DNA of 45,105 nucleotides from an uncultured Gammaproteobacteria bacterium (GTDB lineage: Bacteria > Pseudomonadota > Gammaproteobacteria > Arenicellales > Poriferihabitantaceae). Where the stretch lies: contig CAMYNW010000036.1 of NCBI GenBank assembly GCA_947259885.1, positions 1 to 45,105 of the forward strand, written 5' to 3'. Positions 34,355 to 42,757 of the stretch are shown here, in pieces. The notes beneath the pieces are model-generated. The model had not been told where the DNA came from and did no database searches. It worked only from the letters and a program-made list of their open reading frames with translations. Numbering within the stretch: the stretch's first letter is position 1; each line of letters opens with the position of its first letter. A program made the position numbers and the translations under genes.

Positions 34355-35017
34355 ATGCTAGAACAAATCAGTCTGGATCTTCCGGCCACCCATGCAGCGA
34401 TCGCATCCCTGAAGTTGGGATCGGTCGTTTACTTGAATGGCATGGTATACACGGCCAGAGAGGGTGTTTATGAGCGCATCCTGAACGGCAGGAGTCAGTT
34501 GCCCGAAGGTTTAATCGCCAGCAGCAACGTGAATTTTCACTGCTCTCCAGCAGCGGCTCTGCAGGAAGACGGCGAGTATCGTATAGGTGGCGTAACGGCG
34601 ACAGCCAGTTTTCGATTCTCAAAATATCTGGCAAAGTGGCTGGATCTGACCAACACTAAGATTATTATCGGCAAGGGCGGTATGCCGGTAGCAGACTATA
34701 AGAGCATTCTGGCCCCACGTGGCGCAGTCTACTTAACTACGGTGGGTTATGGGACTGGAGCACTACTGGGCCGCGGCGTCCAGGGCGTAGAAGCGGTTCA
34801 TTGGCTGGACGAGCTCGGAATCGCTCAGGCCATGTGGATTTTCCGAGTAAAGGATTTTGGCCCTTTTCTGGTTGACAGCGATCTACAGGGAAATTCTTTG
34901 TTCGCGCAACAGGGTGAATTAGTAAACAAAAACATTGAGTCCTTGTACAACGGACTCAAAGCGCCGGCGTTACACCGCTATGGAGAAACGCGCGATCGTA
35001 AAGATGAACTGATGTAA
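34355..35017 (+). CDS. Class I fumarase/tartrate dehydratase beta-subunit paralogue
   Basis: A 220-residue protein corresponding to the C-terminal domain of class I fumarases or the beta subunit (TtdB-like). I place the start at ATG 34355, preceded by GGAAAG; an upstream frame to 34250 lies within the alpha gene. Domain blocks: GSVVYLNGMVYTAREGVYERIL, GTGALLGRGVQGVEAVHWLDELG and AMWIFRVKDFGPFLVD. In classic members the substrate-contacting strand reads RDAAHKRL; here it is REGVYERI, changing the His. This again suggests a non-fumarate substrate. It is part of the same operon as its alpha subunit. Confidence 0.84.
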   Translation: MLEQISLDLPATHAAIASLKLGSVVYLNGMVYTAREGVYERILNGRSQLPEGLIASSNVNFHCSPAAALQEDGEYRIGGVTATASFRFSKYLAKWLDLTNTKIIIGKGGMPVADYKSILAPRGAVYLTTVGYGTGALLGRGVQGVEAVHWLDELGIAQAMWIFRVKDFGPFLVDSDLQGNSLFAQQGELVNKNIESLYNGLKAPALHRYGETRDRKDELM

Positions 35018-35052
35018 ATATTGCTGCAGCTGAACGGCAAGAGAACACTCAA

Positions 35053-35841
35053 ATGATTAATATCGATCAATCTGCACAATTTTTGTTCAGCAACAGACAA
35101 ACGCATAGCGTAGTGGACAATATCCCCGAAGCGCTGTATCCAGAATCCATGGATGAGGCGTATCTTGTTCAAGCACGATTGGTTTCGCTGCTGTTGAATC
35201 AGAACAACTCCACAAGCTGTGGATATAAACTTGCCTGCACAAACTCCAGAGTAATGAAATTGCTTGGCGTCAATGGCCCATTATCCGGTCGTATGTTGAG
35301 CCACTCCACTCACAAAAATGCTGCAACCCTCAGAACTGACGACTTTTTCCGTCGAATCGTTGAACTGGAGTTCGCTTTTATTATGGAGAAAGATGTACCC
35401 ACGAGCCACGAGCCATATAACGCATCGACCATTATTCCGTATATAGGTAACTTTATACCCGGATTAGAGATCGTTGATCATCACTATACCGACTTCACCA
35501 AGGTTGGTGCTAATGCATTAATCGCTGATAACGCAATTCATGGCGCCAGCATCCTCGGTAATGGGGTGCCAAAGTGGCAATCCATCGATCTATCCGGACA
35601 CCAGGTTCAACTAATTGTTAATAACAGTTTATTTTCCCAGGGAACTGGAAAAAATGTCCTCGACAGCCCGCTAAACGTAATGGCATGGCTGGCGAATCAT
35701 TTACAATCCCGGGGCATCGGCCTCAAATCCGGTGATCTGGTGACTACGGGCACAGCTTGCGAAATCTACGAAGCTGAAAAAGGTGATAAAGTCTTGGCCG
35801 ATTTTGGCGAACTTGGATCAGTATCCGCATCATTTGTTTGA
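35053..35841 (+). CDS. 2-keto-4-pentenoate hydratase/FAH-fold family protein (MhpD-like)
   Basis: A 262-residue protein of the 2-keto-4-pentenoate hydratase and fumarylacetoacetate hydrolase superfamily. The metal-site block RIVELEFAFIMEKDVP and the later GASILGNGVPKW, GKNVLDSPLNVMAWLANHL and GDLVTTGTACEIYEA match the family. Known members hydrate 2-oxopent-4-enoate or decarboxylate oxalocrotonate in meta-cleavage pathways; others hydrolyse acylpyruvates. No ring-cleavage dioxygenase is present, so an aromatic pathway is not supported. It lies 35 bp after the beta-fumarase gene in the operon. Confidence 0.87.
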   Translation: MINIDQSAQFLFSNRQTHSVVDNIPEALYPESMDEAYLVQARLVSLLLNQNNSTSCGYKLACTNSRVMKLLGVNGPLSGRMLSHSTHKNAATLRTDDFFRRIVELEFAFIMEKDVPTSHEPYNASTIIPYIGNFIPGLEIVDHHYTDFTKVGANALIADNAIHGASILGNGVPKWQSIDLSGHQVQLIVNNSLFSQGTGKNVLDSPLNVMAWLANHLQSRGIGLKSGDLVTTGTACEIYEAEKGDKVLADFGELGSVSASFV

Positions 35842-35914
35842 ACCAATGTTAAAACTCCGAATCATCGAGGGTTTGATCGGAGAACGTATCTAACTGGCAT
35901 CACATAAAATTTCT

Positions 35915-36832
35915 ATGACGACTCTGGCATTCTTTGAGGGCGAAATCGTCCCTATCGATCAAGCAAAGATCAGCATTACAAACCATACTCTGCACTACGG
36001 AACGGGGTGTTTTGCAGGTATTCGAGGTTATTGGAACGAATCCAAGAACCAACTTTATGTATTCAGACTTGCTGACCACTACACCCGTTTTCTAAATAGC
36101 GCCAAACTGCTTTTTAGCGTAATCGACTATACTAATGAACAGTTGCAAGCCTGCACTTTAGACTTACTAAAACGGGAAGGATGGAAGGAAAACGTATACA
36201 TCCGCCCCATTGCGTACAAAGACGAAGGGGTATATCGAGTCTGGCTCCATGATGCTAATGACAAGGTCGCAATTTTCAGTCAGCCCACTGGTGGTTACCT
36301 GCCGGATGATAAAGGCATAACGGCTTGCGTAAGTAGCTGGCGCCGGGTCGACGATAGCGCCATTCCTGCAAGGGGCAAGGTCAATGGCACCTATGTAAAT
36401 AGTTCGCTGGCAAAAAGTGACGCTCTGCTGAGCGGTTTTAATGAAGCGATACTGCTGAACCAGGACGGTCATGTGTCTGAAGCCACCGCGGCCAACTTTA
36501 TGATGGTTCGGGACGACAAATTAGTCACACCACCGATTACCGCCAATCTGCTTGAAGGCGTTGTACGCAAATCTTTGATTGAGCTCGCACGAAATGAATT
36601 GGGTATTGCAGTTGAAGAGCGGGAGATCGATCGATCCGAGCTTTACATGGCCGATGAAGCTTTTTTCTGCGGTACCGGCGTGCAAATGGCCGCGGTTGCC
36701 AGCATTGACCATCGTTCGATTGGAGATGGTAGTAAAGGGCCGGTCACTCAAGCGCTAGGTGATCTGTTCAACAGAATCCTGATCGGAGAAGAACCGGACT
36801 ATATGCACTGGCTTACTCCTGTTTATAATTAA
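35915..36832 (+). CDS. Class IV PLP aminotransferase (IlvE-like)
   Basis: A 305-residue fold-type IV aminotransferase. The PLP lysine is Lys155 in GKVNGTY; Glu189 region HVSEATAANFM and FFCGTGVQMAAV supply the pyridine-nitrogen and phosphate contacts. The start resembles branched-chain aminotransferases (FFEGEIVPIDQAKISITNHTLHYG, RLADHYTRFLNSAKLL). The family includes IlvE, D-amino-acid aminotransferases and ADC lyase. The position in a catabolic operon suggests transamination of an unusual amino acid or of its 2-oxo product. The gap to the previous gene is 73 bp and the ribosome binding site is weak, so a separate promoter is possible. Confidence 0.9.
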   Translation: MTTLAFFEGEIVPIDQAKISITNHTLHYGTGCFAGIRGYWNESKNQLYVFRLADHYTRFLNSAKLLFSVIDYTNEQLQACTLDLLKREGWKENVYIRPIAYKDEGVYRVWLHDANDKVAIFSQPTGGYLPDDKGITACVSSWRRVDDSAIPARGKVNGTYVNSSLAKSDALLSGFNEAILLNQDGHVSEATAANFMMVRDDKLVTPPITANLLEGVVRKSLIELARNELGIAVEEREIDRSELYMADEAFFCGTGVQMAAVASIDHRSIGDGSKGPVTQALGDLFNRILIGEEPDYMHWLTPVYN

Positions 36833-36883
36833 ATGCACGGATAACGTAGAAGCTGCCTTGGAATAACCAAACGATCATCCGTT

Positions 36884-36900
36884 TACATGGCTTCCATGTA
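36884..36900. promoter_or_regulatory. Palindrome TACATGG-CTT-CCATGTA
   Basis: Perfect 7-bp arms with a 3-bp spacer in the 147-bp gap between the aminotransferase and SDR genes. No T-tract follows, so a protein-binding site is more likely than a terminator. Its position would allow separate control of the SDR. Confidence 0.4.
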
Positions 36901-36979
36901 GTTAATTAAATATGAGCGACAGGAATATGAACGCTTATCGACAAAACAATCAGAACATATCCAGGCGGCAACCGACACT

Positions 36980-37720
36980 ATGACAGGTGCGTCCAAACCA
37001 AAGGCCCTTGTGATCGGTGTTGGTGCCGAGCTTGGACTTGGCGCCGCTTTAAGTATGCGCTTCGCGCGCGAAGGGTATCATGTATTTATTTCTGGCAGGA
37101 CGCTGCATAGGCTACAACATATTGCCAGTCTAATCGAACAGTCTGGTGGGTCGGCTGCACCGTTTGTATGTGACGCAACAAATGAACAAAGTGTCATCGA
37201 TCTTTTTGATGCCATTGAGGAATCGAAAGGAATCGCCCTGGATCTGATAGTTTTTAATGTGGGCAATAACATGCCGGGTAACATCCGTGAGATGGAAAGC
37301 ACCTACTTTACAGATGCATGGAAGACCATATGTTTTAGCGGTTTCCTCGTGGCACGCGAGGTCACTAGACGCCTGTTACCGGGAAACGTAACTTTGGTTT
37401 TCACCGGCGCCAGTGCTTCTTTAAGGGGACGTCCGGGGTTTGGCGCATTTAACTCTGCAAAGTCTGCGTTGCGCACTTTTGCCCAGGCGCTCGCCAAAGA
37501 ATACGGTAAGGAAGGTCTTCACGTATGTCACGTGGTTATAGATGGCGGAATCGCAGGGCAAAAATGGCTCGATCGAAACGACGGAAAGATGAGTCAAGAG
37601 CAAAGAAAACACCTGATATCCCTGGATGGACTGACAGATACATACTGGAATCTCCACCTTCAGAAGCCCGAAGCCTGGAGTTTCGAAATAGACCTTCGCA
37701 CTGCATTGGAATCCTGGTAG
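36980..37720 (+). CDS. SDR-fold protein with Phe in place of the catalytic Tyr
   Basis: A 246-residue SDR. The N-terminal cofactor motif is VIGVGAELGLGAAL, NVGN-type loop (VFNVGNNMPG) replaces NNAG, and the active-site segment is GFGAFNSAKSAL: Phe157 stands where Tyr is expected and Lys161 is kept. SDRs of this type (often described only as SDR oxidoreductases, with VIDGGI near the C-terminus) lack the standard proton donor, and their reaction is unclear. It is the last gene of the co-directional run, 147 bp after the aminotransferase. Start: ATG 36980 with an AGGCGG about 12 bp upstream. Confidence 0.83.
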   Translation: MTGASKPKALVIGVGAELGLGAALSMRFAREGYHVFISGRTLHRLQHIASLIEQSGGSAAPFVCDATNEQSVIDLFDAIEESKGIALDLIVFNVGNNMPGNIREMESTYFTDAWKTICFSGFLVAREVTRRLLPGNVTLVFTGASASLRGRPGFGAFNSAKSALRTFAQALAKEYGKEGLHVCHVVIDGGIAGQKWLDRNDGKMSQEQRKHLISLDGLTDTYWNLHLQKPEAWSFEIDLRTALESW

Positions 37721-38009
37721 CTGTCGTTATTCTTATTTGTAGAAACTGAGACGGCCTGTTGAAAAAGGCTAATTTTATCTAAAAGCAAACTCGTATTTAG
37801 AGTTTTGTGGAATACCTCCAGTTGTGACCAGGCGCTTTCGTAATTTCTGATCTGACAAATCAGGCAAGAAGTTCAGATTTCACCTGACAATATAGGTTGT
37901 ATTAGCTGCATCATCCACCCCCCTGAAATTACTGTCTTCCAGTAAGCAGACATTCAAAAATCAGACATAAACGACCGAGAAATACTCAGACTAATGGGAT
38001 GGGCTTTAA
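37721..38009. other. Intergenic interval downstream of the operon
   Basis: No gene recognised. A short GGCCTGTTGAAAAAGGCT around 37754 can form only a 4-bp stem and has no adequate T-tract; it also resembles ends of some IS elements. An imperfect CTGAT-N7-ATCAG occurs near 37850. Neither is secure. Confidence 0.3.
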
Positions 38010-38474
38010 ACTTCCTATCCATCAGTCGCCGATTTTCTAGAAAAACTAGAAGAATTATTTAAGGTAAAAGCACTTCATGTAAATTATCCGGATGAAGCAG
38101 AGCCCCGTAATAAAGATGAGTTTGCGATGTTGTTGGATGAAAACTGGTATCGCCTTAAAATCGGAACGGAGTGTGCTCAAAGCACCGATCCAGTTAAGTC
38201 ATTGAATGTATCGATTTTGGAAGACCGTTTGTTAAAACCTATTTTAGGTATTGAAGATATGCGTGCTGATCCAAGGTTGGACTATGTTCCTGGCATGCAT
38301 GGCCTAAGAGGTTTGGAAGAAAGGGCCGAAGAAGGTTGGCGTCTAATGATCGGTTGTTATCCAACTTCAATGCAGGAAATGTATGCTGTTGCAGATAATG
38401 ATAAAGTGATGCCACCAAAATCAATTTGGTTCGATCCCAAAGTTCGTTCTGGAATATTTTTGAAATTACGATAA
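38010..38474 (+). pseudogene. N-terminally truncated DUF1015 family gene
   Basis: The frame is open from 38010 (after a TAA at 38007-38009) and begins in the middle of a DUF1015 protein: ADFLEKLEELFKVKAL, then NWYRLKIG, SLNVSILEDRLLKPILGIEDMRADPRL, then the EEGWRLMIGCYPTSM and VMPPKSIWFDPKVRSG blocks that end the family. The first ATG (38127) would give only 115 residues of a ~400-residue family, so the N-terminal half, including the ADGHHR motif, is lost. The remaining frame is free of stops, suggesting a recent truncation or a surviving domain. A complete but different DUF1015 gene follows 13 bp later. Confidence 0.75.
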
Positions 38475-38487
38475 CAGTATCGCATCC

Positions 38488-39594
38488 ATGATTATCTATC
38501 CATTTAAAGCTGTCTTGCCAAAGCGTAAACTTGTTTCAAATCCCAATCGCCTTGCAGAAAAAGCAAAGTATTATTTTCCAAAATATTTTCAAAAAGGGGA
38601 TTTTAAGCAGGTTAAAAAGGCCGGAATTTATGTCTATGAAATAACCACTCCATTTGGTGCTCATCTGGGCTTTGTTGCGCAGACTGATTTACAGGAGTTC
38701 ATCAATAAAAATATCAAGCCACATGAAAAAACACTAAAACCCAAGGAAAAAGTCTCAAAAGGTTTGCTGCTTAATCGTGGGGCGATGGTAAAACCTGTGC
38801 TGGTCTGCCATTTTCCGAATAAGGATCTTACTGCCTTACTAAAGCGTCATCGAGATCACCATTCACCATCACTGACAGTCAAATTATCTGAGAATGATAC
38901 CGTTCATCGAGTTTGGCCGATACATGACAAACCTACCATAAAACAATTGCAGCATCTGGCGGGCTTCGTTGATCATGCTTATATTGCAGATGGTCATCAT
39001 CGTAGTAAGGTTCTGCAGCAACTCAACAAAATTTCAAAAAGACATAAGCTTTATGTGGGGCGGGTCTGCAGCGCCTATTTTGATTTCAACGACGTGCAAA
39101 TACTCGACTATAACCGGATGGTTGAGATTAAGAAAAGCATAAGCCTGTCTGATTTTATGCGGCAATTGGAGAAGAAATTCATCGTCAAGCACAAAAAACA
39201 GGCCTTTAAAGCTAATGGAAAACATGCTCTTTCCATGTTGCTCAGTGGACAATGGTATCAACTGAGCTGGAAGCCTGAAATTCTGAAAAAATATCAGAAA
39301 CATGGAGTGATACTCGACCATCAGGTATTTGATCACGAAGTATTAAATAAAATATTGCATATTAAAAATGTGAAAACAGATAAAAGTATCACTTACTTTA
39401 GCGGCGAAAAGTCACTGCAGGAAATTGAAAAGAAGCTGTTAAAAAAATCCCGAACTGCGGCATTTTTTATTCACCCTGTAGAGATCGAACAGATGGTTCA
39501 ACTAACTGAAAAAGACAAAACATTGCCACCCAAAAGTACTTACTTTATTCCCAGACTTTATAACGGCATTGTCTGTGACGACTTAAGAATATAA
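38488..39594 (+). CDS. DUF1015 family protein, lysine-rich
   Basis: A 368-residue protein of the DUF1015 family, whose biochemical role is not established. The characteristic ADGHHR lies at 167-172 within HAYIADGHHRSKVL, with the C-terminal block DKTLPPKSTYFIPRLYNG. The protein is unusually rich in lysine and the gene is visibly AT-richer than its neighbours, which suggests transfer from an AT-rich donor or relaxed selection. In Bacteroidetes, as I recall, DUF1015 genes accompany serA/serC, but serA here is 22 kb away. Its coding direction matches the truncated copy immediately upstream, so they form a tandem pair of diverged paralogues. Confidence 0.82.
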   Translation: MIIYPFKAVLPKRKLVSNPNRLAEKAKYYFPKYFQKGDFKQVKKAGIYVYEITTPFGAHLGFVAQTDLQEFINKNIKPHEKTLKPKEKVSKGLLLNRGAMVKPVLVCHFPNKDLTALLKRHRDHHSPSLTVKLSENDTVHRVWPIHDKPTIKQLQHLAGFVDHAYIADGHHRSKVLQQLNKISKRHKLYVGRVCSAYFDFNDVQILDYNRMVEIKKSISLSDFMRQLEKKFIVKHKKQAFKANGKHALSMLLSGQWYQLSWKPEILKKYQKHGVILDHQVFDHEVLNKILHIKNVKTDKSITYFSGEKSLQEIEKKLLKKSRTAAFFIHPVEIEQMVQLTEKDKTLPPKSTYFIPRLYNGIVCDDLRI

Positions 39595-39951
39595 TAATCG
39601 ACGTCATTCGTATTACACCATTATTAATAATATCGACAATCAATAACTCATTAGGGAGTGTAAGAGTCGAAACAGTATATAAACATTCAGTTTAGATCAA
39701 AAAGTCGAAATTTTATCTTTAATGTCGTAAATCCTTGATTTCTCATACTGCTTTGTCGATTATAATTTTCTAGCAGATCAATACAGTGAGATCAGATCTT
39801 CAATCAAAAATCTTTGCCAAGATTTCCCCGGCGAATATTGGCAAAGGTTAGATCAGGATTCTGCATACCCCCATGATTTTGTTAATACCCTTGACCTGAT
39901 CCCCTAAACCGGATCCATGATTTAAGTTAGGAATTGACTTAAACTGGACCG
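39595..39951. other. Gene-free interval between DUF1015 and the cyclase remnant
   Basis: No coding sequence recognised except the downstream junk frame of the cyclase remnant. It contains one good terminator for the reverse strand (39805-39846). The remainder is AT-rich. Confidence 0.45.
39805..39846 (-). terminator. Rho-independent terminator on the reverse strand
   Basis: CTTTGCCAA at 39812-39820 pairs perfectly with TTGGCAAAG at 39838-39846, giving a 9-bp stem and 17-nt loop. Read on the reverse strand the stem is followed by ATTTTTGATT. It lies immediately after the stop of the cyclase remnant frame, so it probably terminated the original cyclase transcript or a later relic. Confidence 0.6.
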
Positions 39952-40165
39952 CCTCGACCGCCGGGAACTCTGCCAGCAGGCCGTCACCCATTAATTTAAC
40001 GATTCGGACGTGATGTTCGCTGATCTTCGGTTCAATCAGCTCCTGGCGGTGGGATCGCAGCGATTCCAGGGTGCCTGATTCATCCTCACCCATAAGACGG
40101 CTATATCCAACCACATTGGCTGCCAGAATTGCAGCCAGACGGTGATTGTCGCTTGAAGTGGCCAA
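39952..40165 (-). pseudogene. Truncated class III adenylate cyclase remnant
   Basis: The N-terminus (DNHRLAAILAANVVGYSRLMGEDESGTLESLRSHRQELIEPKI) and VKLMGDGLLAEFPAV match class III cyclases closely, then similarity stops at about residue 73. The first metal-binding Asp is Asn17 (AANVVGY instead of AADVxGY). The start codon is TTG where ATG is usual, although the ribosome binding site AAGGAAAT is intact. The open frame continues to 39848 with unrelated sequence. Three defects together mean the product cannot be a cyclase. It is a different subgroup from the intact cyclase at 9046-10764. Confidence 0.8.
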
Positions 40166-40476
40166 TTAGATTTCCTTATATAAGCAGTTCGTCAAGACAG
40201 AATACCGTAATAACCGCTCATGCACCACTGTCCGCTGTGGAGCTAGGCTGTGTCAAAACTCAACAGTCAGAATTTTACTTGTAAATAGGTCATGAAATCG
40301 GGCGTTAAAGCAATGCAGTTAGGGATTAAGCTAACAAAAAAGAAAACGGCGTAGCTGGGGGCTCATTAGAATTTAAGCAAACACGTTTTTATACAGCCTC
40401 TGCCCAAAGCGGTTATAACGACCAAGCTTAGCCGGCCAAAAAGCATAGCGATATTTGGGTCGACTGCTGCGCCTTG
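40166..40476. other. Intergenic gap of about 310 bp
   Basis: No gene recognised. A segment near 40249 (GGCTGTGTCAAAACTC) looks like a mobile-element end but has no partner nearby, so it is not called. Confidence 0.3.
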
Positions 40477-42132
40477 TTAGGCATTCAAATCCGTTCCTTT
40501 TTGTTGCACCACGAAATTCTGTAGTTCATTGGCGAAACCCAGGCCGGCTTCCGTGTAGATATTGAAAGTATGCTCGACGCCAATAGCCTTCAAGGCATCT
40601 TCCTCGTCGCGGAATTTACTTGTTGCGGCGATGCGACCACGATACCCCATCTCCTTTAATCGTAATGCTGCACTCATATTGGCTTTATGCGTCGGCAAGG
40701 TCAGCAATACCCATTCCAGTCCGTCGATCAACTCAGGTGCACGGGTCCAGAAATCCGGGTTGGTTGCGTCTCCCATGACCACTTTCCTACCCGCCGCACG
40801 GTGACGCATTGCCTTCTCCTGCTCGATTTCCACACCGGCCAAGTGACCCAGGTAATCCGCTTCTATAGCATTGTAGGCTGCCGTGCCCATCCGCCCCATG
40901 CCAAACACCACCACCTTGATGTGCACAAGATCCAGGTCCTCTTCGCCGGACAAGCGCTTCGGCCGCTCAAACCGTTTCAGTCTGGGTCGCCATGCCTGAT
41001 ACAAGCTGTTGCGGATATTTACCAACGGTGCTGAAAGGATGAAGGAGATCGAAATCACGACGGCGAACACAGCCAGCCATTCTTTCGGTAACCAGCCCGC
41101 CGAGGCTGCCAAAGCACCAACGATCAGGCCGAATTCACTGTAGTTAGCCAGATTGAGAGAGGTACGCCACGAGGTACTAGCCCTCAGGTAGAAAAGGTTG
41201 AACAGACCAAAATACAGCGACACCTTGATGGGCAATAACAGAATGAACAATAGTGCGACCAGCACTTCTATCCAGCCCGGTACAGCAGTCATGCCCACAC
41301 TGAGGAAGAAGCCAACCAGGAACAGCTCCTTGAATCCGAACAGAGCTTTCGCCAGCTCGTTAGCCTTCGGATGGTTGGCAAGCAGCATGCCAAACACGAG
41401 CGCACCGACATCCCCCTTGATTCCAACCAGTTCGAAGACATCAGCACCAACCAGTGCCAGCGTAATGCCGAACAGGATTAGTAGTTCGCCGTGCCCTACC
41501 CTTTCGATTATCCTGTACAACAAGAACCTCAGCGGTATTAGCGCGATCATAGCCAGTGCTAATGGGGAAGGTATCTGGCCTATCGAGACGGCGATAAACA
41601 CTACCGCCGCGATATCCTGCACGACCAGTATACCGATTGCCGTCCTGCCGTGCCTGGAGCTCGTCGCGCCTAGCTCGTCGAGTATCTTCACTGCGAACAC
41701 AGTGCTAGAGAATGACATGGCGAAACCTATGAGCAAAGCTGTCTCCAGATTAATACCGGACAGCAGCGGCAAACTGCTATACGAGAGCAACAGCATCAGC
41801 GCGGCGATTAGCAGAGTAACCACCGCCATATGCAGGATCGCAACGCCCCAGACTTCAAGCCTTGCCAGCGACTGTAACTTGAGCTTGAGACCGATAGAAA
41901 ACAGCAAAAGGGTGATGCCGAGGTCGGCCATCGCATTGAGGAACTCGCCACCCTCCGCACCTAACGTGTTGAGCATGAAACCAGCCACCATGAAACCGAC
42001 CATTGGCGGCAGTCCCACCGCCCTGATAGCTAAGCCACAGAGGAAGGCGATGGCGAGCCATAGCGGGTCACTGTAATGGATTGAGATGAGTTGCGGATCC
42101 ATGGTCTGCAGGCGAGATAATCGGTGAGTCAC
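40477..42132 (-). CDS. Kef-type (CPA2) cation:proton antiporter with TrkA-N domain
   Basis: A 551-residue membrane protein. Residues ~15-385 form the Na_H_exchanger-type transport domain with a dozen hydrophobic segments (FLCGLAIRAVGLPPMVGFMVAG, AMSFSSTVFAVKILDELGA). Residues ~405-535 are a TrkA-N/RCK nucleotide-binding domain with G411-x-G413-xx-G416 (VVVFGMGRMG). The closest general type is YbaL/KefB: potassium or sodium efflux in exchange for protons, with NAD(H) or ligand control. The annotated start is a GTG; ATG at residue 11 (MDPQLISIH, 42102) may be the real one, and neither has a good ribosome binding site. No KefF/G ancillary gene is adjacent. Confidence 0.9.
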   Translation of the reverse strand: MTHRLSRLQTMDPQLISIHYSDPLWLAIAFLCGLAIRAVGLPPMVGFMVAGFMLNTLGAEGGEFLNAMADLGITLLLFSIGLKLKLQSLARLEVWGVAILHMAVVTLLIAALMLLLSYSSLPLLSGINLETALLIGFAMSFSSTVFAVKILDELGATSSRHGRTAIGILVVQDIAAVVFIAVSIGQIPSPLALAMIALIPLRFLLYRIIERVGHGELLILFGITLALVGADVFELVGIKGDVGALVFGMLLANHPKANELAKALFGFKELFLVGFFLSVGMTAVPGWIEVLVALLFILLLPIKVSLYFGLFNLFYLRASTSWRTSLNLANYSEFGLIVGALAASAGWLPKEWLAVFAVVISISFILSAPLVNIRNSLYQAWRPRLKRFERPKRLSGEEDLDLVHIKVVVFGMGRMGTAAYNAIEADYLGHLAGVEIEQEKAMRHRAAGRKVVMGDATNPDFWTRAPELIDGLEWVLLTLPTHKANMSAALRLKEMGYRGRIAATSKFRDEEDALKAIGVEHTFNIYTEAGLGFANELQNFVVQQKGTDLNA

Positions 42133-42757
42133 TACTTGTGTTAACAGTGAATTAGATAGATCGACAAGTTATGGAATATCAATGTTCCGAATATTTCCAT
42201 ACCTTGAACATCTGCCTTGCGAAATGTCTGGTTTGAGTATAATGGACCAGCCCTAGTTTAGTGGAGCCATTTGGGCACTTTTATTGAGCGGCAGCTTTGT
42301 CAGATTTAACTGATTTCTTAATAGTGGCTGTTGAAGAAGTCCCGATGAAGGGCATGTTAGCTTATTACAGTCATTCATCATCTTCGTTTATTCGTACCGA
42401 ACTCAAAGCATGGACGCGATGATCTTTAACACCTCGTGCTAATCCTTTCGCACTATATTTTTTTAAATGATGATATCCACTCCATTACCATGGGGAGTCG
42501 ACTAATTTCAGCTCTGGTTCAATAAAATTTGGCGGGCATCGGAATATTTCACGCAACTGTGACTATTCATTGGCGTGTTTCTAGCAGATGACGTGCTTCA
42601 AACTTCTATTTGTTGCCTGCTGGGTCGGTTTTTACTGGAAATGATCTGAATCAGAAAATTCCTGAGCGGGTTGGCCTAGAATGACCCGTCGTCAGATCAG
42701 ATGAACCTGGCGAAGGAGGGCGTATTCGCTCAAGAATTCTATAGATTTATAGGTTGA
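42133..42757. other. Gene-free interval of about 620 bp with an FNR-like site
   Basis: No coding sequence recognised. At 42641-42654 ATGAT-CTGA-ATCAG resembles an FNR/CRP-type box with one mismatch per half-site against TTGAT-N4-ATCAA; it lies about 104 bp upstream of the lipoprotein pseudogene. A GGCTGTTGAAGAAGTCC segment near 42329 resembles IS termini but is unpaired. Confidence 0.35.

Noticed and set aside
35053..35841. Aromatic meta-cleavage pathway from the MhpD-like gene
   Set aside because: No ring-cleavage dioxygenase, semialdehyde hydrolase or aldolase is present in the window.
37754..37775. Terminator after the catabolic operon (GGCCTGTTGAAAAAGGCT)
   Set aside because: The stem is only 4 bp and no proper T-tract follows.
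42326..42345. IS end similar to GGCTGTTGAAAAAGTCC
   Set aside because: No partner end or transposase is nearby, so a solo match is not enough.
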